Shown: positions 1 to 10,434, counted from the first letter of the stretch. The stretch is DNA of 41,960 nt from Ignisphaera sp. (GCA_020833345.1 JAJHQM010000006.1:1-41960); one strand, 5' to 3'. Made by a program: numbers and translations. The notes: generated by a model not told the origin, from the sequence alone.

Positions 1-828
1 CCTGTATTTGTAGATGTTGATTATAGGAGTTTTAATGTGAGTGTTGAAGAGGTTCTTAAGAGAGTTGAAGAGGGGAATGTCAAGGCTATAGTAGCTGTGC
101 ATCTTTTTGGACACCCAGCTGATATTAAAGCGCTTAGGGATATTGCAACAGATAAGAGAATTATTCTTGTGGAGGATGTTGCACAGGCTCACGGTGCAGA
201 GGCGTGGGGTAAAAAAGTTGGTAGCTTTGGTGATGCTGCTATATTTAGTTTTTACGCAACTAAAAACATGACCATGGGAGAAGGAGGAATAGTGGTATCC
301 AATAGTAAGTCAGTTATCGAAAAAGTAAAGTTACTGCGAAACCATGGTCAGGCTGCTAGGTATTTCCATATTGAGCTGGGATGGAATTTTAGAATAACTT
401 CTATTCAAGCTGCTCTTGGAAAAGCACAGCTAAAGAAACTAGATAAGTTGAATGAGCTTAGAAGACAAAACGCTAAGATCCTTTCAAATCTTCTTAGTAA
501 TGTCAGAGGTGTTGAGCTTCCTTATGAAGCTCCGTGGGCTAAACATGTTTATCATCTATATGCAATTAAATTAAGTTCTAGAAGTGAAAGAGACTGCACA
601 TTTAATTGCATGAGTTCTAAGGGCATTGAAGTTGGTATACATTATCCAATACCTCTGCATAAGCAGCCAATATTTCAGAAAATGGAATATGAAGAATGCT
701 GCCCTATAGCTACATTACTTAGTGAAAGAGAGCTAAGCCTTCCGGTTCATCCTAAGCTATGCGAAGAAGATTTAAAACATATTGCAACTTCACTTATTGA
801 ATGTTTAGAGACATGTAAAACGCAATAG
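1..828 (+). CDS. DegT/DnrJ/EryC1/StrS-family PLP-dependent sugar aminotransferase, 5' truncated by the window edge
   Basis: Frame 1 is open from base 1 (PVFVDVDYRSFNVSVEE...). Motifs EDVAQAHGA and SFYATKNMTMGEGG (PLP lysine region) fit the family. Confidence 0.9.
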   Translation, partial: PVFVDVDYRSFNVSVEEVLKRVEEGNVKAIVAVHLFGHPADIKALRDIATDKRIILVEDVAQAHGAEAWGKKVGSFGDAAIFSFYATKNMTMGEGGIVVSNSKSVIEKVKLLRNHGQAARYFHIELGWNFRITSIQAALGKAQLKKLDKLNELRRQNAKILSNLLSNVRGVELPYEAPWAKHVYHLYAIKLSSRSERDCTFNCMSSKGIEVGIHYPIPLHKQPIFQKMEYEECCPIATLLSERELSLPVHPKLCEEDLKHIATSLIECLETCKTQ

Positions 829-865
829 CATATTTCTGCAATTTTCTATAACTAATCATCTCTTT

Positions 866-2320
866 TTAATATATCTCTGACTCGCTAGGAACATACTTAA
901 TTGTTACGCCCTGAAACTGCTCTCCAAACCATTTAAGTCTATCCTGAATAGCCTTTCTAATAGATTCGTTTATTGTGAATTGCTGTCGTGCCCATAGTAT
1001 TGAGTCTTCATCTACTTTTCCTTCACCCTTACTCGCAGCAAGTCTAACCAATGCGTCAATTTCTGCATGCGTAAACCATCTGGTGATGTTTGCTACCATT
1101 TCAGCTTTATCAGGCCCAAGTACTATGCCATACCTTTTTGCACTTCTTTGTGCAATGTACTTCCTAAATTCCCTATCCGGGTACCCCATTAGTACCACTA
1201 CATCTATTCTTCCTGGTCTTACAAGTGCTGGGTCAAGTATCTCTGGCGTATTCGTCGTAAGTATGACAAGCGGTCTGCGCTCTTCCTGCAGAAACCTTAA
1301 AAATATTGTTATCTCTGAGACATGAGTTTCATGAATAGCTATGTGTCTTCCTACAAGGAAGTCCACGTCATCTAAAAGAACTACTATATCCTTTCTCTTT
1401 CTAACACTAGCAAGAGTCTGCTCTAAGATCTTTTCCGTTAAGCCGTACCACATAGAACGATAGACGCTGGGCCTAAGCTCAACAAGCTTCATGTCTAATG
1501 CTGCAGCTATTGCTTCTGCTGTAACTGTTTTTCCAACACCTGGAGGACCTGTTATCAAAATTCCCTTAGGAGCGTAAAGTGCTTTAATAGATATGGGTTT
1601 TACAATTACAGTTTCTATACTATTCCTGAGTTTTAGAGGCATGTCACCTAAGCTCCACTGAGGCTCTTTTACAGGTATCTTAACTTTAAAGACTTCATTG
1701 AGTTCCGGGATTGTTATATCAATCACATTTAATTCTATTTTTGGCTGCAACTGAACAAAGATTGTATAAGCTCTCTGCGGGGGCAAGCTACTAAATTCTT
1801 CGCTAAACCTGTGAAGCTTATATGAAAGCAAGTTCCACGACATTTTATATAGCTGAGAGATTATGTGAAGACCCGACTTTCTATGAATATCCTTTACTAT
1901 ACCTATGAATATAGCGGGTTTTCTGCTAATGCCTTTCATGTCTTGCTTTGTAACTAATGCAACAGTGTTTAATTGCATAGCTCCTTCCTTTGATATACTC
2001 GCATAAGAAGCTATACATTGTGCATGTTGGTCATACTTCTGCAAGTAAAAAGGAATGGAGGTATATGTAAGCAGATATATTATGTAGCTTAACTCACTAT
2101 CATCAAACTTCTTTAAGTTCCTAATAGTTATCTTTTGCTTAATATTCACGCTAACAGGATTCTTTAAGTTTTTTGCAATAATATTAGCAAGACTTGCTAT
2201 CCTTACGCTGGGCTTCACTGGAATAGTCTCTACTATGAACGCCTTATACTTACTAAATTTAACTGGTGTAAATGTAACAACTTTAACATGCTCAATATTA
2301 TGACTCACTCTAAGAGCCAC
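866..2320 (-). CDS. AAA-family ATPase with a divergent N-terminal domain
   Basis: Walker A GPPGVGKT, Walker B-like VVLLDDVD, sensor ILTTNTPEILDPALVRPGRID. GTG start. Confidence 0.85.
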   Translation of the reverse strand: MALRVSHNIEHVKVVTFTPVKFSKYKAFIVETIPVKPSVRIASLANIIAKNLKNPVSVNIKQKITIRNLKKFDDSELSYIIYLLTYTSIPFYLQKYDQHAQCIASYASISKEGAMQLNTVALVTKQDMKGISRKPAIFIGIVKDIHRKSGLHIISQLYKMSWNLLSYKLHRFSEEFSSLPPQRAYTIFVQLQPKIELNVIDITIPELNEVFKVKIPVKEPQWSLGDMPLKLRNSIETVIVKPISIKALYAPKGILITGPPGVGKTVTAEAIAAALDMKLVELRPSVYRSMWYGLTEKILEQTLASVRKRKDIVVLLDDVDFLVGRHIAIHETHVSEITIFLRFLQEERRPLVILTTNTPEILDPALVRPGRIDVVVLMGYPDREFRKYIAQRSAKRYGIVLGPDKAEMVANITRWFTHAEIDALVRLAASKGEGKVDEDSILWARQQFTINESIRKAIQDRLKWFGEQFQGVTIKYVPSESEIY

Positions 2321-2411
2321 CAGTGCTGGGCTTTGCGGGAAAAAGTTTAAAATTCATTGCGAAATTATGGTGTCACAGACTTGCAAATAAGTAAAGATGT
2401 TTTCACCTTAC

Positions 2412-4250
2412 TCATACCAGTGATTTTGGATAAAACTCCTTTAACTTATTCATTACGGGCTTATAAAATCTTTGGTAGGGCTCCCCCCTTACCATTTTTT
2501 CTATAAGCTCCTTTGTTCTTACATACTTCTGCCCTTGTATTGCCTTTTCACCATGTTTCTTGATGTACTCCTCTAGCGGAACCCCATAGGTTTTTTGCGG
2601 AGTGTCTCTGTATATGTCGTTTAGAATATTAAAGGCGCAGAAAGGTATTATCCTGCCATCTGGTAATGCATAGTGTATAACGCATCTCATAACCCTCTCA
2701 ACATCATAATTCCATTCGTCCATGAAGTGCATCATTCCTATAAATAGAAACCTGTAGTGGAATTTCCCTAGAGCATCATAGTTCCTATGTATGAATATGT
2801 CCAAGAGTATAGATCTGAGCTCTTTCTTAAGTTCGTCAGGCACGTTTTCCCATAAGATGAACTTGCTTAGTATTGTCATTATGGATGACATTCCTAAGAA
2901 CTTAACTAAGAGTTTTGGCCTGTTTCTTAATGCCTCATATTTCTTATCTAAATACTCTAAAAGGCCGTAGGCGTCCACAAGCCTTGTTATGGGTATGAAC
3001 TTAACATCTCCATTAACTTTCTTAATGTACACATAAGTCGCTGCACCGCATACTGTGTGCGTTGTGAATTCAGCTCTTTTTGAAGGATCTAATAGCTCAA
3101 GAAACCTGGCTATAGGCACTGCTGCTCCTACAGGAAACCAGTCATCCTTTGTTATCTCTCCCTCGAGCTGTTTTTCAAGCTTCTCTATAACGTCTGGGAT
3201 TGTTATTCTGTACTTTGCTCTGTCTTGCTTACGCATCATACCTACTAGGCTGACAGGCTGAAAATTAATAGCCCTGACGATATCTATGTTATAAGCAGCA
3301 AGCTTAACTATGTCCCCAAGCTCATGATCATTAACCCCCCTTATGACTGTAGGCACAAAAACCACGCTAGTCATGCTGGAAGCCCTAAATACCTCAAAGA
3401 TGTATGGTATCTCCCAGTGGTTCTTGGGGTTGGTCTCAGGAGTTACACCATCAAAACTCAAGTACACAGTATTTACACCTGCTTTTCTTAAGCTCTTTGC
3501 ATATTCAATAGCTTTTGCAAAATCTTCCATGTAAAGCTGTGCGAATTTAATTCCATGCGTATTAAGCTGTATGTGCCTTACACCCACCTCCCTCAATGCC
3601 ATAACAATGTCTATCAAATCCTCTCTAAGCGTAGGCTCTCCTCCAGTAAGCTGTACAGCTACAACAACTCCCGGCTGTTTTTTAACAGCTTCAACCATTT
3701 TCTTTATTTCTTCAATTGTAGGCTCATAAACATAGCCAGCCCTTTCAGCATAGTAGAAACAGTACCAGCAGCTTAGATCACACCTATTTGTAGCAACAAT
3801 GTTTAGTAGTGCTGTATGTGATTTGTGTAATGAGCAAAGCCCGCAGCTGTAGGGGCAGGGTGCAGTAGCTGCTGTATATATGTGACCTGGTCCACGACCT
3901 TCATAATTAAACCTCTCAAATTTTCTAAACATTTCTGCATCTCCAAAGTATATCTCTTCTATTTCCCCATGTTCAGGGCACTGCCTCTTTATATACAATT
4001 TATTTTCTCTTTCAATAACAACAGCTGGAAGTAGCCTAAAGCAGTATGGGCATAGGGATGATGTGTATCTTACTATTTTTTCACCTTCATTTACTTTAGG
4101 AAGCGGCCCGCCGAAAGGAATACTCCTCTTACCTACATAGATAACGTGCTTCTCCTTGTCAACAACAGCTACAGTAATTGGCTTCTCCATAGACAATAGC
4201 TGTACACCAGAAAGTTCTTCAGGATGAGGCAGTATATAACGCTTTCGCAT
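2412..4250 (-). CDS. Radical SAM protein of the tetraether lipid synthase (Tes/MJ0619-like) family; ORF track extends to a TTG at 4313, but ATG at 4250 (MRKRYILPHPEEL) looks more likely
   Basis: CDLSCWYC (Cx3Cx2C) SAM cluster motif, TGGEPTLRED, N-terminal CPYC...CPEHGEIEE and CPYSCGLCSLHKSHT cysteine motifs. Confidence 0.8.
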   Translation of the reverse strand: MRKRYILPHPEELSGVQLLSMEKPITVAVVDKEKHVIYVGKRSIPFGGPLPKVNEGEKIVRYTSSLCPYCFRLLPAVVIERENKLYIKRQCPEHGEIEEIYFGDAEMFRKFERFNYEGRGPGHIYTAATAPCPYSCGLCSLHKSHTALLNIVATNRCDLSCWYCFYYAERAGYVYEPTIEEIKKMVEAVKKQPGVVVAVQLTGGEPTLREDLIDIVMALREVGVRHIQLNTHGIKFAQLYMEDFAKAIEYAKSLRKAGVNTVYLSFDGVTPETNPKNHWEIPYIFEVFRASSMTSVVFVPTVIRGVNDHELGDIVKLAAYNIDIVRAINFQPVSLVGMMRKQDRAKYRITIPDVIEKLEKQLEGEITKDDWFPVGAAVPIARFLELLDPSKRAEFTTHTVCGAATYVYIKKVNGDVKFIPITRLVDAYGLLEYLDKKYEALRNRPKLLVKFLGMSSIMTILSKFILWENVPDELKKELRSILLDIFIHRNYDALGKFHYRFLFIGMMHFMDEWNYDVERVMRCVIHYALPDGRIIPFCAFNILNDIYRDTPQKTYGVPLEEYIKKHGEKAIQGQKYVRTKELIEKMVRGEPYQRFYKPVMNKLKEFYPKSLV

Positions 4251-4319
4251 TTTTGCAAATATCAATTCTTTTTTAAGGTGAGAGCCTAAAGAGTCTCCAA
4301 TATTATAAAGCAATTCAAT

Positions 4320-5300
4320 GTGGTGTTACAACTGCCTCCAGAAATAATTTTTGGAGTTCCTGACACAATGATAAAGATCTGGGAGTACATGCCTGACATA
4401 AAGATAATGATTAATAGCATTAGATGGAAGTGGAGTAGGCCTGCCGTAAAGGCTGTATGGGTTGATTCAGGAGGGTATCAGGTAATGACTAAGGGGCTGA
4501 AGATTAGCGTAGATGATGTTGTTGAAAGGTACAAGAAAATCGATGGGGATTACTACATGTCGCTTGATATCCCACCAAACATGTTCTGCAAAACATCGAA
4601 GGAACTTGTCATTGAGAATATTAAGAATTTTGAGTATCTCTACACAAAGCTAGAGAAAAACATAGTACCAGTAATTCACTGCTACAATAGCTCTTTAGTT
4701 CTAGATGCCATTGATGTGTATAAAAGCTATGGGGTAAAGGTAATTGCCTATGGGGGTGCTGTGCCGCCCTCTCTTGCAAAAGGGGGCAAGGGTAGTAGAA
4801 CAACTCCACTAATATCTCTAGCTATCATCACAAAGATTTTCAATGGCTATGTACATGTACTGGGACTTGGAGGTACATCTGTTCTATATACAGCTCTTAA
4901 AAACTTGGGAATAGCATCTCTAGACTCTACGTCATGGAGAGTGAAGGCTGCGTATGGCAAAGTCATAGTCCCCGGAAGGGGAGAGAGATACGTTGGAAAT
5001 GGAAGTGCTAGGTTTGGGAGAAAAGATTTACATTTAGAGGATCTTAACATACTGGTAAAAGCACTTGAAGAAACAAGATTTCCACAAATAGATAAAGTAG
5101 AAATGTTATTAAAGTCATTCAGGGGAAGAGCTTTAATCAATGCATGGATAGTTAAGCACTATCCTCATGTATTAGAGGAAACAAATGGATATGCATGGTT
5201 AGTAAACTTTTCAGAAAAACTTGGCAACATGAGCATAAACGACCTGATAACACTCTTGGACAAAAGATTCAAGAAGATGTGCAAATATGGAAATGCGTAA
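4320..5300 (+). CDS. tRNA-guanine transglycosylase superfamily protein (short, without an evident PUA domain)
   Basis: VWVDSGGYQ (compare DSGGFQ of TGT) and GIASLDSTSW (second catalytic Asp region); no CxCxxC zinc motif. Confidence 0.7.
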   Translation: MVLQLPPEIIFGVPDTMIKIWEYMPDIKIMINSIRWKWSRPAVKAVWVDSGGYQVMTKGLKISVDDVVERYKKIDGDYYMSLDIPPNMFCKTSKELVIENIKNFEYLYTKLEKNIVPVIHCYNSSLVLDAIDVYKSYGVKVIAYGGAVPPSLAKGGKGSRTTPLISLAIITKIFNGYVHVLGLGGTSVLYTALKNLGIASLDSTSWRVKAAYGKVIVPGRGERYVGNGSARFGRKDLHLEDLNILVKALEETRFPQIDKVEMLLKSFRGRALINAWIVKHYPHVLEETNGYAWLVNFSEKLGNMSINDLITLLDKRFKKMCKYGNA

Positions 5301-5302
5301 CC

Positions 5303-7930
5303 TTAGTATTCACACACTTGGCATCCGCTATACGCTATATTCTCTATTGCTTCACTTATGCTACCCAATTGCGTTACGGTGAATGCTTTCTTTGCATTCT
5401 CCCTTGCAGGTTTTGCAAGCCTTGTTTCCTCAGCTTCTTTTTGTTGAATTTCTTGACTCATTTTAACCCCTACATATATAACTTGCTGAGCTTTTGATTT
5501 ATCTCTATACACCGTTACACCCTTGCAACCCAATGCCCAGGCTAAAATGTAGACTTCTCTCACATCATCTATTGATGCTTCAAATCTCATGTTTACAGTT
5601 TTTGAAACTCCTGCGCAAATCCATTGCTGCCACACAGCTTGGTGCAAAACATGCCACTTAGGCTCAATATCGTAAGCCGCTTTGAATAATTGTTTTAAGG
5701 TCTTCGGTATGTAAGGAATGCCTACCACACTACCCCTCTCAGCTATCAGTTTAATTATTTCCGGAGTATCAAGTTCATAACGTCTTAAATGCTCTAAGAA
5801 GAGTTTGTCAATTTCAATGAACGTACCTACACTAACATGCCTTTCAAATGCTACAGCAAACAAGGGTTCAATACTTGATGAAGTACCTGCAATGATACTT
5901 ATAGTGCCTGTAGGTGCGATACTCGTCAAAGCTCCATTCCTTAAACCAACTTCTCTTCTCAACTTTTCAACAGTATTCCAATCAACAGGTGGTCTCTCAT
6001 TAAGTAATTTCAAAACTTTTTCACTCGGTCTTAACACGATGTTTGCCTTTCTTAGTATTTCTTCTAAACTCTTAGCCGTTGTCCATGTTGGTCTATACTT
6101 TTCGGGATCATACGCTGGAAACACCCCTCTTTCTTTGGCCAGCTCTATGCTTGCAAGCGCTAAGTTATACTCAATCCACTCGGCTAGGTAATACGCTAAG
6201 TAAAGGGCATCAACACTGTCATAAGGTATTCCAAGCCTTATTAACATGTATGCCCAACCCATTACTCCAACACCTATTTTCCTAGACCTTTTAGCAGATT
6301 GTTCAAGTTGCGGTAAAGGCCACTTAGCTATGTCTATGACGTTGTCCATAAATCTCACAACAGCCTTTAAGTCTTCAGCTAACTGTTTCCATGCAATTCT
6401 AGGACTACCTTCGGAATCCATATAGACGTACTTTGCAAGGTTTATGCTTCCCAGGTTGCAGGATTCCCATGGCAAAAGCGGTTGTTCTCCACAGGGATTA
6501 GTAGCCGAGATTTTCCCGAGGTACCAAAGGGGGTGCCTATAGTTTATTGTATCTATGAAGAGAAGCCCTGGGTCTCCTGAATCCCAAGCATTCCTAATAA
6601 TTTTTTCAAATAACTTCTTAGCATCCACATAGCCTACAATAGCACCCCTATCCTCAGCTATTGCTAAAGCCTCATCAATCGCTATTATCAGTGACTCATC
6701 TAACCACACACTTCCGCCTCTAGCCTCTAGTTCATGCACTATGACCTCTTGTACCCACTCATCGCTTAAGTAGTGCCTTGCTCTTGTCATAGCATAGAAC
6801 TTGGAATCGTTGCCTAGATCAGGCCTTAAATTGGTTTTTCTTGGGTTTACTAAAGGTACTTTATCACTATTTAATACTGCTTCCATGAAGTAATCGTAAA
6901 CACCGACACTTATGTTAAAATTCTGCAAGTTAACATCCTTTAACCTTCCACTCTTAGCGTCAATAAATTTCTCTATATCTGGATGCCACACATGAAGCAC
7001 ACCCATGTTTGCCCCTCTTCTCTTACCACCTTGCTTTATTATATCAGTATTGACATCGAACATTTTCATAAATGAAAGAGGTCCGCTTGCAACGCCCCCA
7101 GTTGACGCTACTATGTCTCCTTGTGGTCTTAACTCTGAGAAATCAAAGCCTGTGCCACCACCCTGCTGAAATACTATGGCTTGAACCCTCACGGCATCGT
7201 ATATTCCCTCGCCCTCTGGAGTTACAATGGAGTCTCTAACTGGGATTACAAAGCATGCTGATAGAATGCCTAGCCTTGTTCCTGCATTCATTAGCGTTGG
7301 TGAATTGGGTAGGAATTTTAGGCTACTCATGAGCTCGTAAAACCTTTCCTCCCAGTACCTCACAACAGAAAGGCAGTTCTCGGGATCCTTTCCAGCTTGC
7401 TGACAATAGTAAAGCTCTGCTTGTGCAACAGCCCTAGCTACTCTCCTAAATAACATCTGCGGTGTTTCAGCAATTCTCATAGTATTTGGGTCTTTGAGCA
7501 GGTACCTGCTTGCAAGGACCTTAATTGCTGCAAAGGTTAGATTTAGATCTCGAGAATCTATGTCTATCTTCCTCCCCTTACCATATACATCCTTATAAAT
7601 TCTACCGAGCTCATACAATTTCGCCACTTCAAACCACTTCGGATCTTCAATGCCTTTAGTTATCATAATCCTTTCAACTCTTTCAGCAATTTCATTACTA
7701 TATACATTCTCAACATTTCTCAGCTCATTAGCAACTTCATTTGCTATAGCTAAAGCCTCTTCATCACTACATAGAGAGCCACATGAGGTCTTAATACTTC
7801 TAGCCAGCTTAGCAATGCTAAAGTGCTCCTTAGCACCACTCCTCTTAACAACTATAATACCTGCTAACCTCGCCTCCTGGGTGCTAGGCACCGGTAGTAT
7901 ATTATCATGCTGCTGTGTCACTGTTACCAC
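5303..7930 (-). CDS. nrdJ: Ribonucleoside-diphosphate reductase, adenosylcobalamin-dependent (class II)
   Basis: N-terminal ATP-cone; [55 protein letters not shown]-terminal GCQVCEY. Confidence 0.93.
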   Translation of the reverse strand: MVTVTQQHDNILPVPSTQEARLAGIIVVKRSGAKEHFSIAKLARSIKTSCGSLCSDEEALAIANEVANELRNVENVYSNEIAERVERIMITKGIEDPKWFEVAKLYELGRIYKDVYGKGRKIDIDSRDLNLTFAAIKVLASRYLLKDPNTMRIAETPQMLFRRVARAVAQAELYYCQQAGKDPENCLSVVRYWEERFYELMSSLKFLPNSPTLMNAGTRLGILSACFVIPVRDSIVTPEGEGIYDAVRVQAIVFQQGGGTGFDFSELRPQGDIVASTGGVASGPLSFMKMFDVNTDIIKQGGKRRGANMGVLHVWHPDIEKFIDAKSGRLKDVNLQNFNISVGVYDYFMEAVLNSDKVPLVNPRKTNLRPDLGNDSKFYAMTRARHYLSDEWVQEVIVHELEARGGSVWLDESLIIAIDEALAIAEDRGAIVGYVDAKKLFEKIIRNAWDSGDPGLLFIDTINYRHPLWYLGKISATNPCGEQPLLPWESCNLGSINLAKYVYMDSEGSPRIAWKQLAEDLKAVVRFMDNVIDIAKWPLPQLEQSAKRSRKIGVGVMGWAYMLIRLGIPYDSVDALYLAYYLAEWIEYNLALASIELAKERGVFPAYDPEKYRPTWTTAKSLEEILRKANIVLRPSEKVLKLLNERPPVDWNTVEKLRREVGLRNGALTSIAPTGTISIIAGTSSSIEPLFAVAFERHVSVGTFIEIDKLFLEHLRRYELDTPEIIKLIAERGSVVGIPYIPKTLKQLFKAAYDIEPKWHVLHQAVWQQWICAGVSKTVNMRFEASIDDVREVYILAWALGCKGVTVYRDKSKAQQVIYVGVKMSQEIQQKEAEETRLAKPARENAKKAFTVTQLGSISEAIENIAYSGCQVCEY

Positions 7931-8314
7931 ACCTCAGCAATTTCAATTATGCGTTAGCAAGTTAATATCTACAGCTCTAATCAAAACTTATAATATACAA
8001 GACTTAGCTCTAATTTCTTCCTTAATGCTGAAACAAGGATTCCTGGTGTGACTAGCTGAACTTCCTTTACTACTTTGCAATGCCATTAACTGTGACCAGG
8101 CATCTTTCTATTTTCTATGCATTTCATCTTCTTCAGAGTTACACGTAATCAAAGTGAGGTACTCCGAGGAAGATCGCATTTGAAAGTGAAGTGCAAGAGA
8201 CGCTAGCAAGGGCTGTACCTCGATATGTGTTATTGCTATGAAGCTCTCTAAATTTTATAGTTTTAATAAGGTATAAAGAGCTTGGTACAGAGAAGCGGCC
8301 TTGGCGCATTTATT

Positions 8315-9124
8315 ATGGCTAAGAGAAAGAAGGAAGTGGAAAGCCCTGTTAAGGAAGTGAAAAAAGAGACTAAAAAGACTTCACCTAGCAGTAAGAGGAA
8401 AGCTGTTGATACAGAAGACTGGGTTTTAAGACATGCAGATGAATTGGTATCGCGACTTGGATTAGAATTTCTTAAGCTGAGTGCTGAGGAATACGTCTCT
8501 CTCTTAACAAAGATTGTAGATATGGTTCGAGGCGAGTCTGCAACAATTGATATTGATACTGTTGTTAGGAGAATTAAAAGAAACGTTGATAAGATATACC
8601 CCATGCTTGCTGCAACCTTACTTGAGCTAAGGACTTCTCTAGACGAAGAACAGCTAGAGTTCGTTGTTAACAATATTGGTGAAGCAGTATTAGCTTACGC
8701 ACCAAGGCTCTATAGCGAGGCTAGGAAGCTTGGGAGAGAAGATCTTATTGAAAAGCTTAGAAATACGTGGAGGCAGTATTGGGTTTTAAAGCGTTATCCC
8801 ATCCTTCCTGTTGCATGTCCTTATTGCAATTTTAACTCACTCATGCCAGATCTATCATGTGCTATATGTGGAGCTATAGTTTCCGAAAATGAATTAAAGT
8901 CATTTTTAAATTTCAAGGCTCTGCTAGAAGAATTCGCTTTGAAGGAACCCATAGAAAATGTGAAGAAGGCGTTGAGTTTTGGATATGTGTATGTAAATAG
9001 CCTTGGTATAAAGGTTCCAGGAGAGCATAGGGATGTGCTTGATATAGAGGTTTTATTAACGAGTAAGGATAAGGAGATTTTAATAGATAAGCTTAAGCAG
9101 CGTGAAGCTCAGCATGGTAATTGA
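8315..9124 (+). CDS. Conserved hypothetical protein with a CxxC...CxxC zinc-binding motif and a Lys-rich N-terminus (ORF track begins at TTG 8282)
   Basis: CPYCNFNSLMPDLSCAICG; TATA-like aattttatag at 8251-8260; overlaps the next ORF. Confidence 0.75.
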   Translation: MAKRKKEVESPVKEVKKETKKTSPSSKRKAVDTEDWVLRHADELVSRLGLEFLKLSAEEYVSLLTKIVDMVRGESATIDIDTVVRRIKRNVDKIYPMLAATLLELRTSLDEEQLEFVVNNIGEAVLAYAPRLYSEARKLGREDLIEKLRNTWRQYWVLKRYPILPVACPYCNFNSLMPDLSCAICGAIVSENELKSFLNFKALLEEFALKEPIENVKKALSFGYVYVNSLGIKVPGEHRDVLDIEVLLTSKDKEILIDKLKQREAQHGN

Positions 9125-9470
9125 AGTAAAGAATAGTGAACAAGTTAACGAATACATAGCTAGAAATAGAATAGTGCTAGTAGCATTTTTAAACTCTCAA
9201 AGGATCGCGGAGAAAGGTTATGTAGTAAAACTCCTGAGCATTATAGAGGAGGAATCTATACCCACGATACGTACAGCTCTATATGTAAGACCTAGCAATT
9301 CTGAAGTTAACGCATCTATATCTCTTAATCTTTACCTAAATGGCACATGCGTATTTTCTCAAGAGGGGCTTTTTGGACATTTAGAAAACGACTTAATAGC
9401 TTTGAAGATGGGTATTAAGGAAGTTCTCAAAAATAAAATGATTCAAGTAAAGTTTGTAAAAAGAAGCTGA
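9114..9470 (+). CDS. Hypothetical protein, possible thioredoxin-like fold without CxxC
   Basis: ATG at 9114 overlaps the upstream stop; the pattern IVLVAFLNSQ...IPTIRTALYVR...LNLYLNGTCVFSQEG resembles thioredoxin secondary structure. Confidence 0.6.
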   Translation: MVIEVKNSEQVNEYIARNRIVLVAFLNSQRIAEKGYVVKLLSIIEEESIPTIRTALYVRPSNSEVNASISLNLYLNGTCVFSQEGLFGHLENDLIALKMGIKEVLKNKMIQVKFVKRS

Positions 9471-9471
9471 T

Positions 9472-10359
9472 TTGAATATGATAAGCATAAATACAACACA
9501 GCCACTATGCACATCATGTAGAAAAAGAGTAGCTGTCTACAGGAGACTTACATCTGGCGAAAAGCTCTGTAGACTTTGCCTCTTTAGGAGTGTTGCTAAG
9601 CAAGTTAGAAAAACAATTCACTACTATAAGATGCTGAAGAAAAAAGAATCTGTGCTATACATCTTAAGGAGTGATGATATAGCACTATCTATAGAGGCCT
9701 TCGCCATAATTCACGCTGCAGCAAGGGATCTAGAGATGAGCTATAACATAATATGCCCTAGCAACATTGTAAACTGCAATGCTGTTGAAACACATATAAA
9801 GAACTTGGTTAAGGATGTGCCAATAAATGTTGTATTAACTCATCATAGCCTAGACGCTATCCCCAAGACATTTATTCACGCTCTAAAGTATGTAGAAGCA
9901 CTAGCAATAAAAATAGCTTTAGAGCGCAACTTAGGTACCATTTTAACACCTCTTTTTCGTGATGAAATGACCTTGTTATCTATATATGGTCTGCTAACAA
10001 CATCAAAAACAGTATTTGGAGAAGGACTACCTATAAAGCGTATTGGAGATGTTAAAGTAGTTAGGCCATTTTATCACGTTATTTCTACGGATGTAATGTA
10101 TTTGACAATAACCTCAGCACTGCGAGCCCTCGAGCCCCTCCATGAGCCATGTTTAAAGCTAACTATAGGTAGCGACAGGTTTATGGAAAAAGCAAGGAAA
10201 ACCTTGGCTAAATCTCCTGAGCTAATGTATTCTAGTGCTAAATCTGTTGAGCTTTTACAGAGCTTTATAACAGCAGGTTCAACACTATGCAAAGTGTGTG
10301 GCTCTTTCAGTAATAGAGAAGTTTGTGAGTATTGTGAAACTATTTTGAAATTTCTTTAA
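9472..10359 (+). CDS. TtuA/Ncs6-like protein with degenerate PP-loop
   Basis: N-terminal CTSC...CRLC and C-terminal CKVCG...CEYC zinc fingers with TtuA-like layout; the expected SGGKDS is replaced by ILRSDDIALS. Confidence 0.65.
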   Translation: MNMISINTTQPLCTSCRKRVAVYRRLTSGEKLCRLCLFRSVAKQVRKTIHYYKMLKKKESVLYILRSDDIALSIEAFAIIHAAARDLEMSYNIICPSNIVNCNAVETHIKNLVKDVPINVVLTHHSLDAIPKTFIHALKYVEALAIKIALERNLGTILTPLFRDEMTLLSIYGLLTTSKTVFGEGLPIKRIGDVKVVRPFYHVISTDVMYLTITSALRALEPLHEPCLKLTIGSDRFMEKARKTLAKSPELMYSSAKSVELLQSFITAGSTLCKVCGSFSNREVCEYCETILKFL

Positions 10360-10434
10360 GAGCTCTGCTAGACGTGGAATTTTCATGAAAACTTATATAG
10401 AACCTCTTCTAAATACAGTCTTGACGTTGGTGAC

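Noticed and set aside
866-905. Possible C/D sRNA near the end of the AAA gene (taatcatctc)
   Set aside because: Box C consensus not met (TCATCT rather than TCATCA) and no paired D boxes.
5195-5497. 100-aa + ORF overlapping the TGT-like 3' end and the RNR 3' end
   Set aside because: Overlaps two supported CDSs; composition is not protein-like.
7650-8051. 133-aa + ORF spanning the RNR start and intergenic region
   Set aside because: Mostly antisense to the conserved RNR N-terminus.
7931-8281. Possible riboswitch or sRNA in the 350-bp gap between nrdJ and the zinc-motif gene
   Set aside because: No C/D boxes and no structure I could recognise; cobalamin riboswitches are not expected in archaea.
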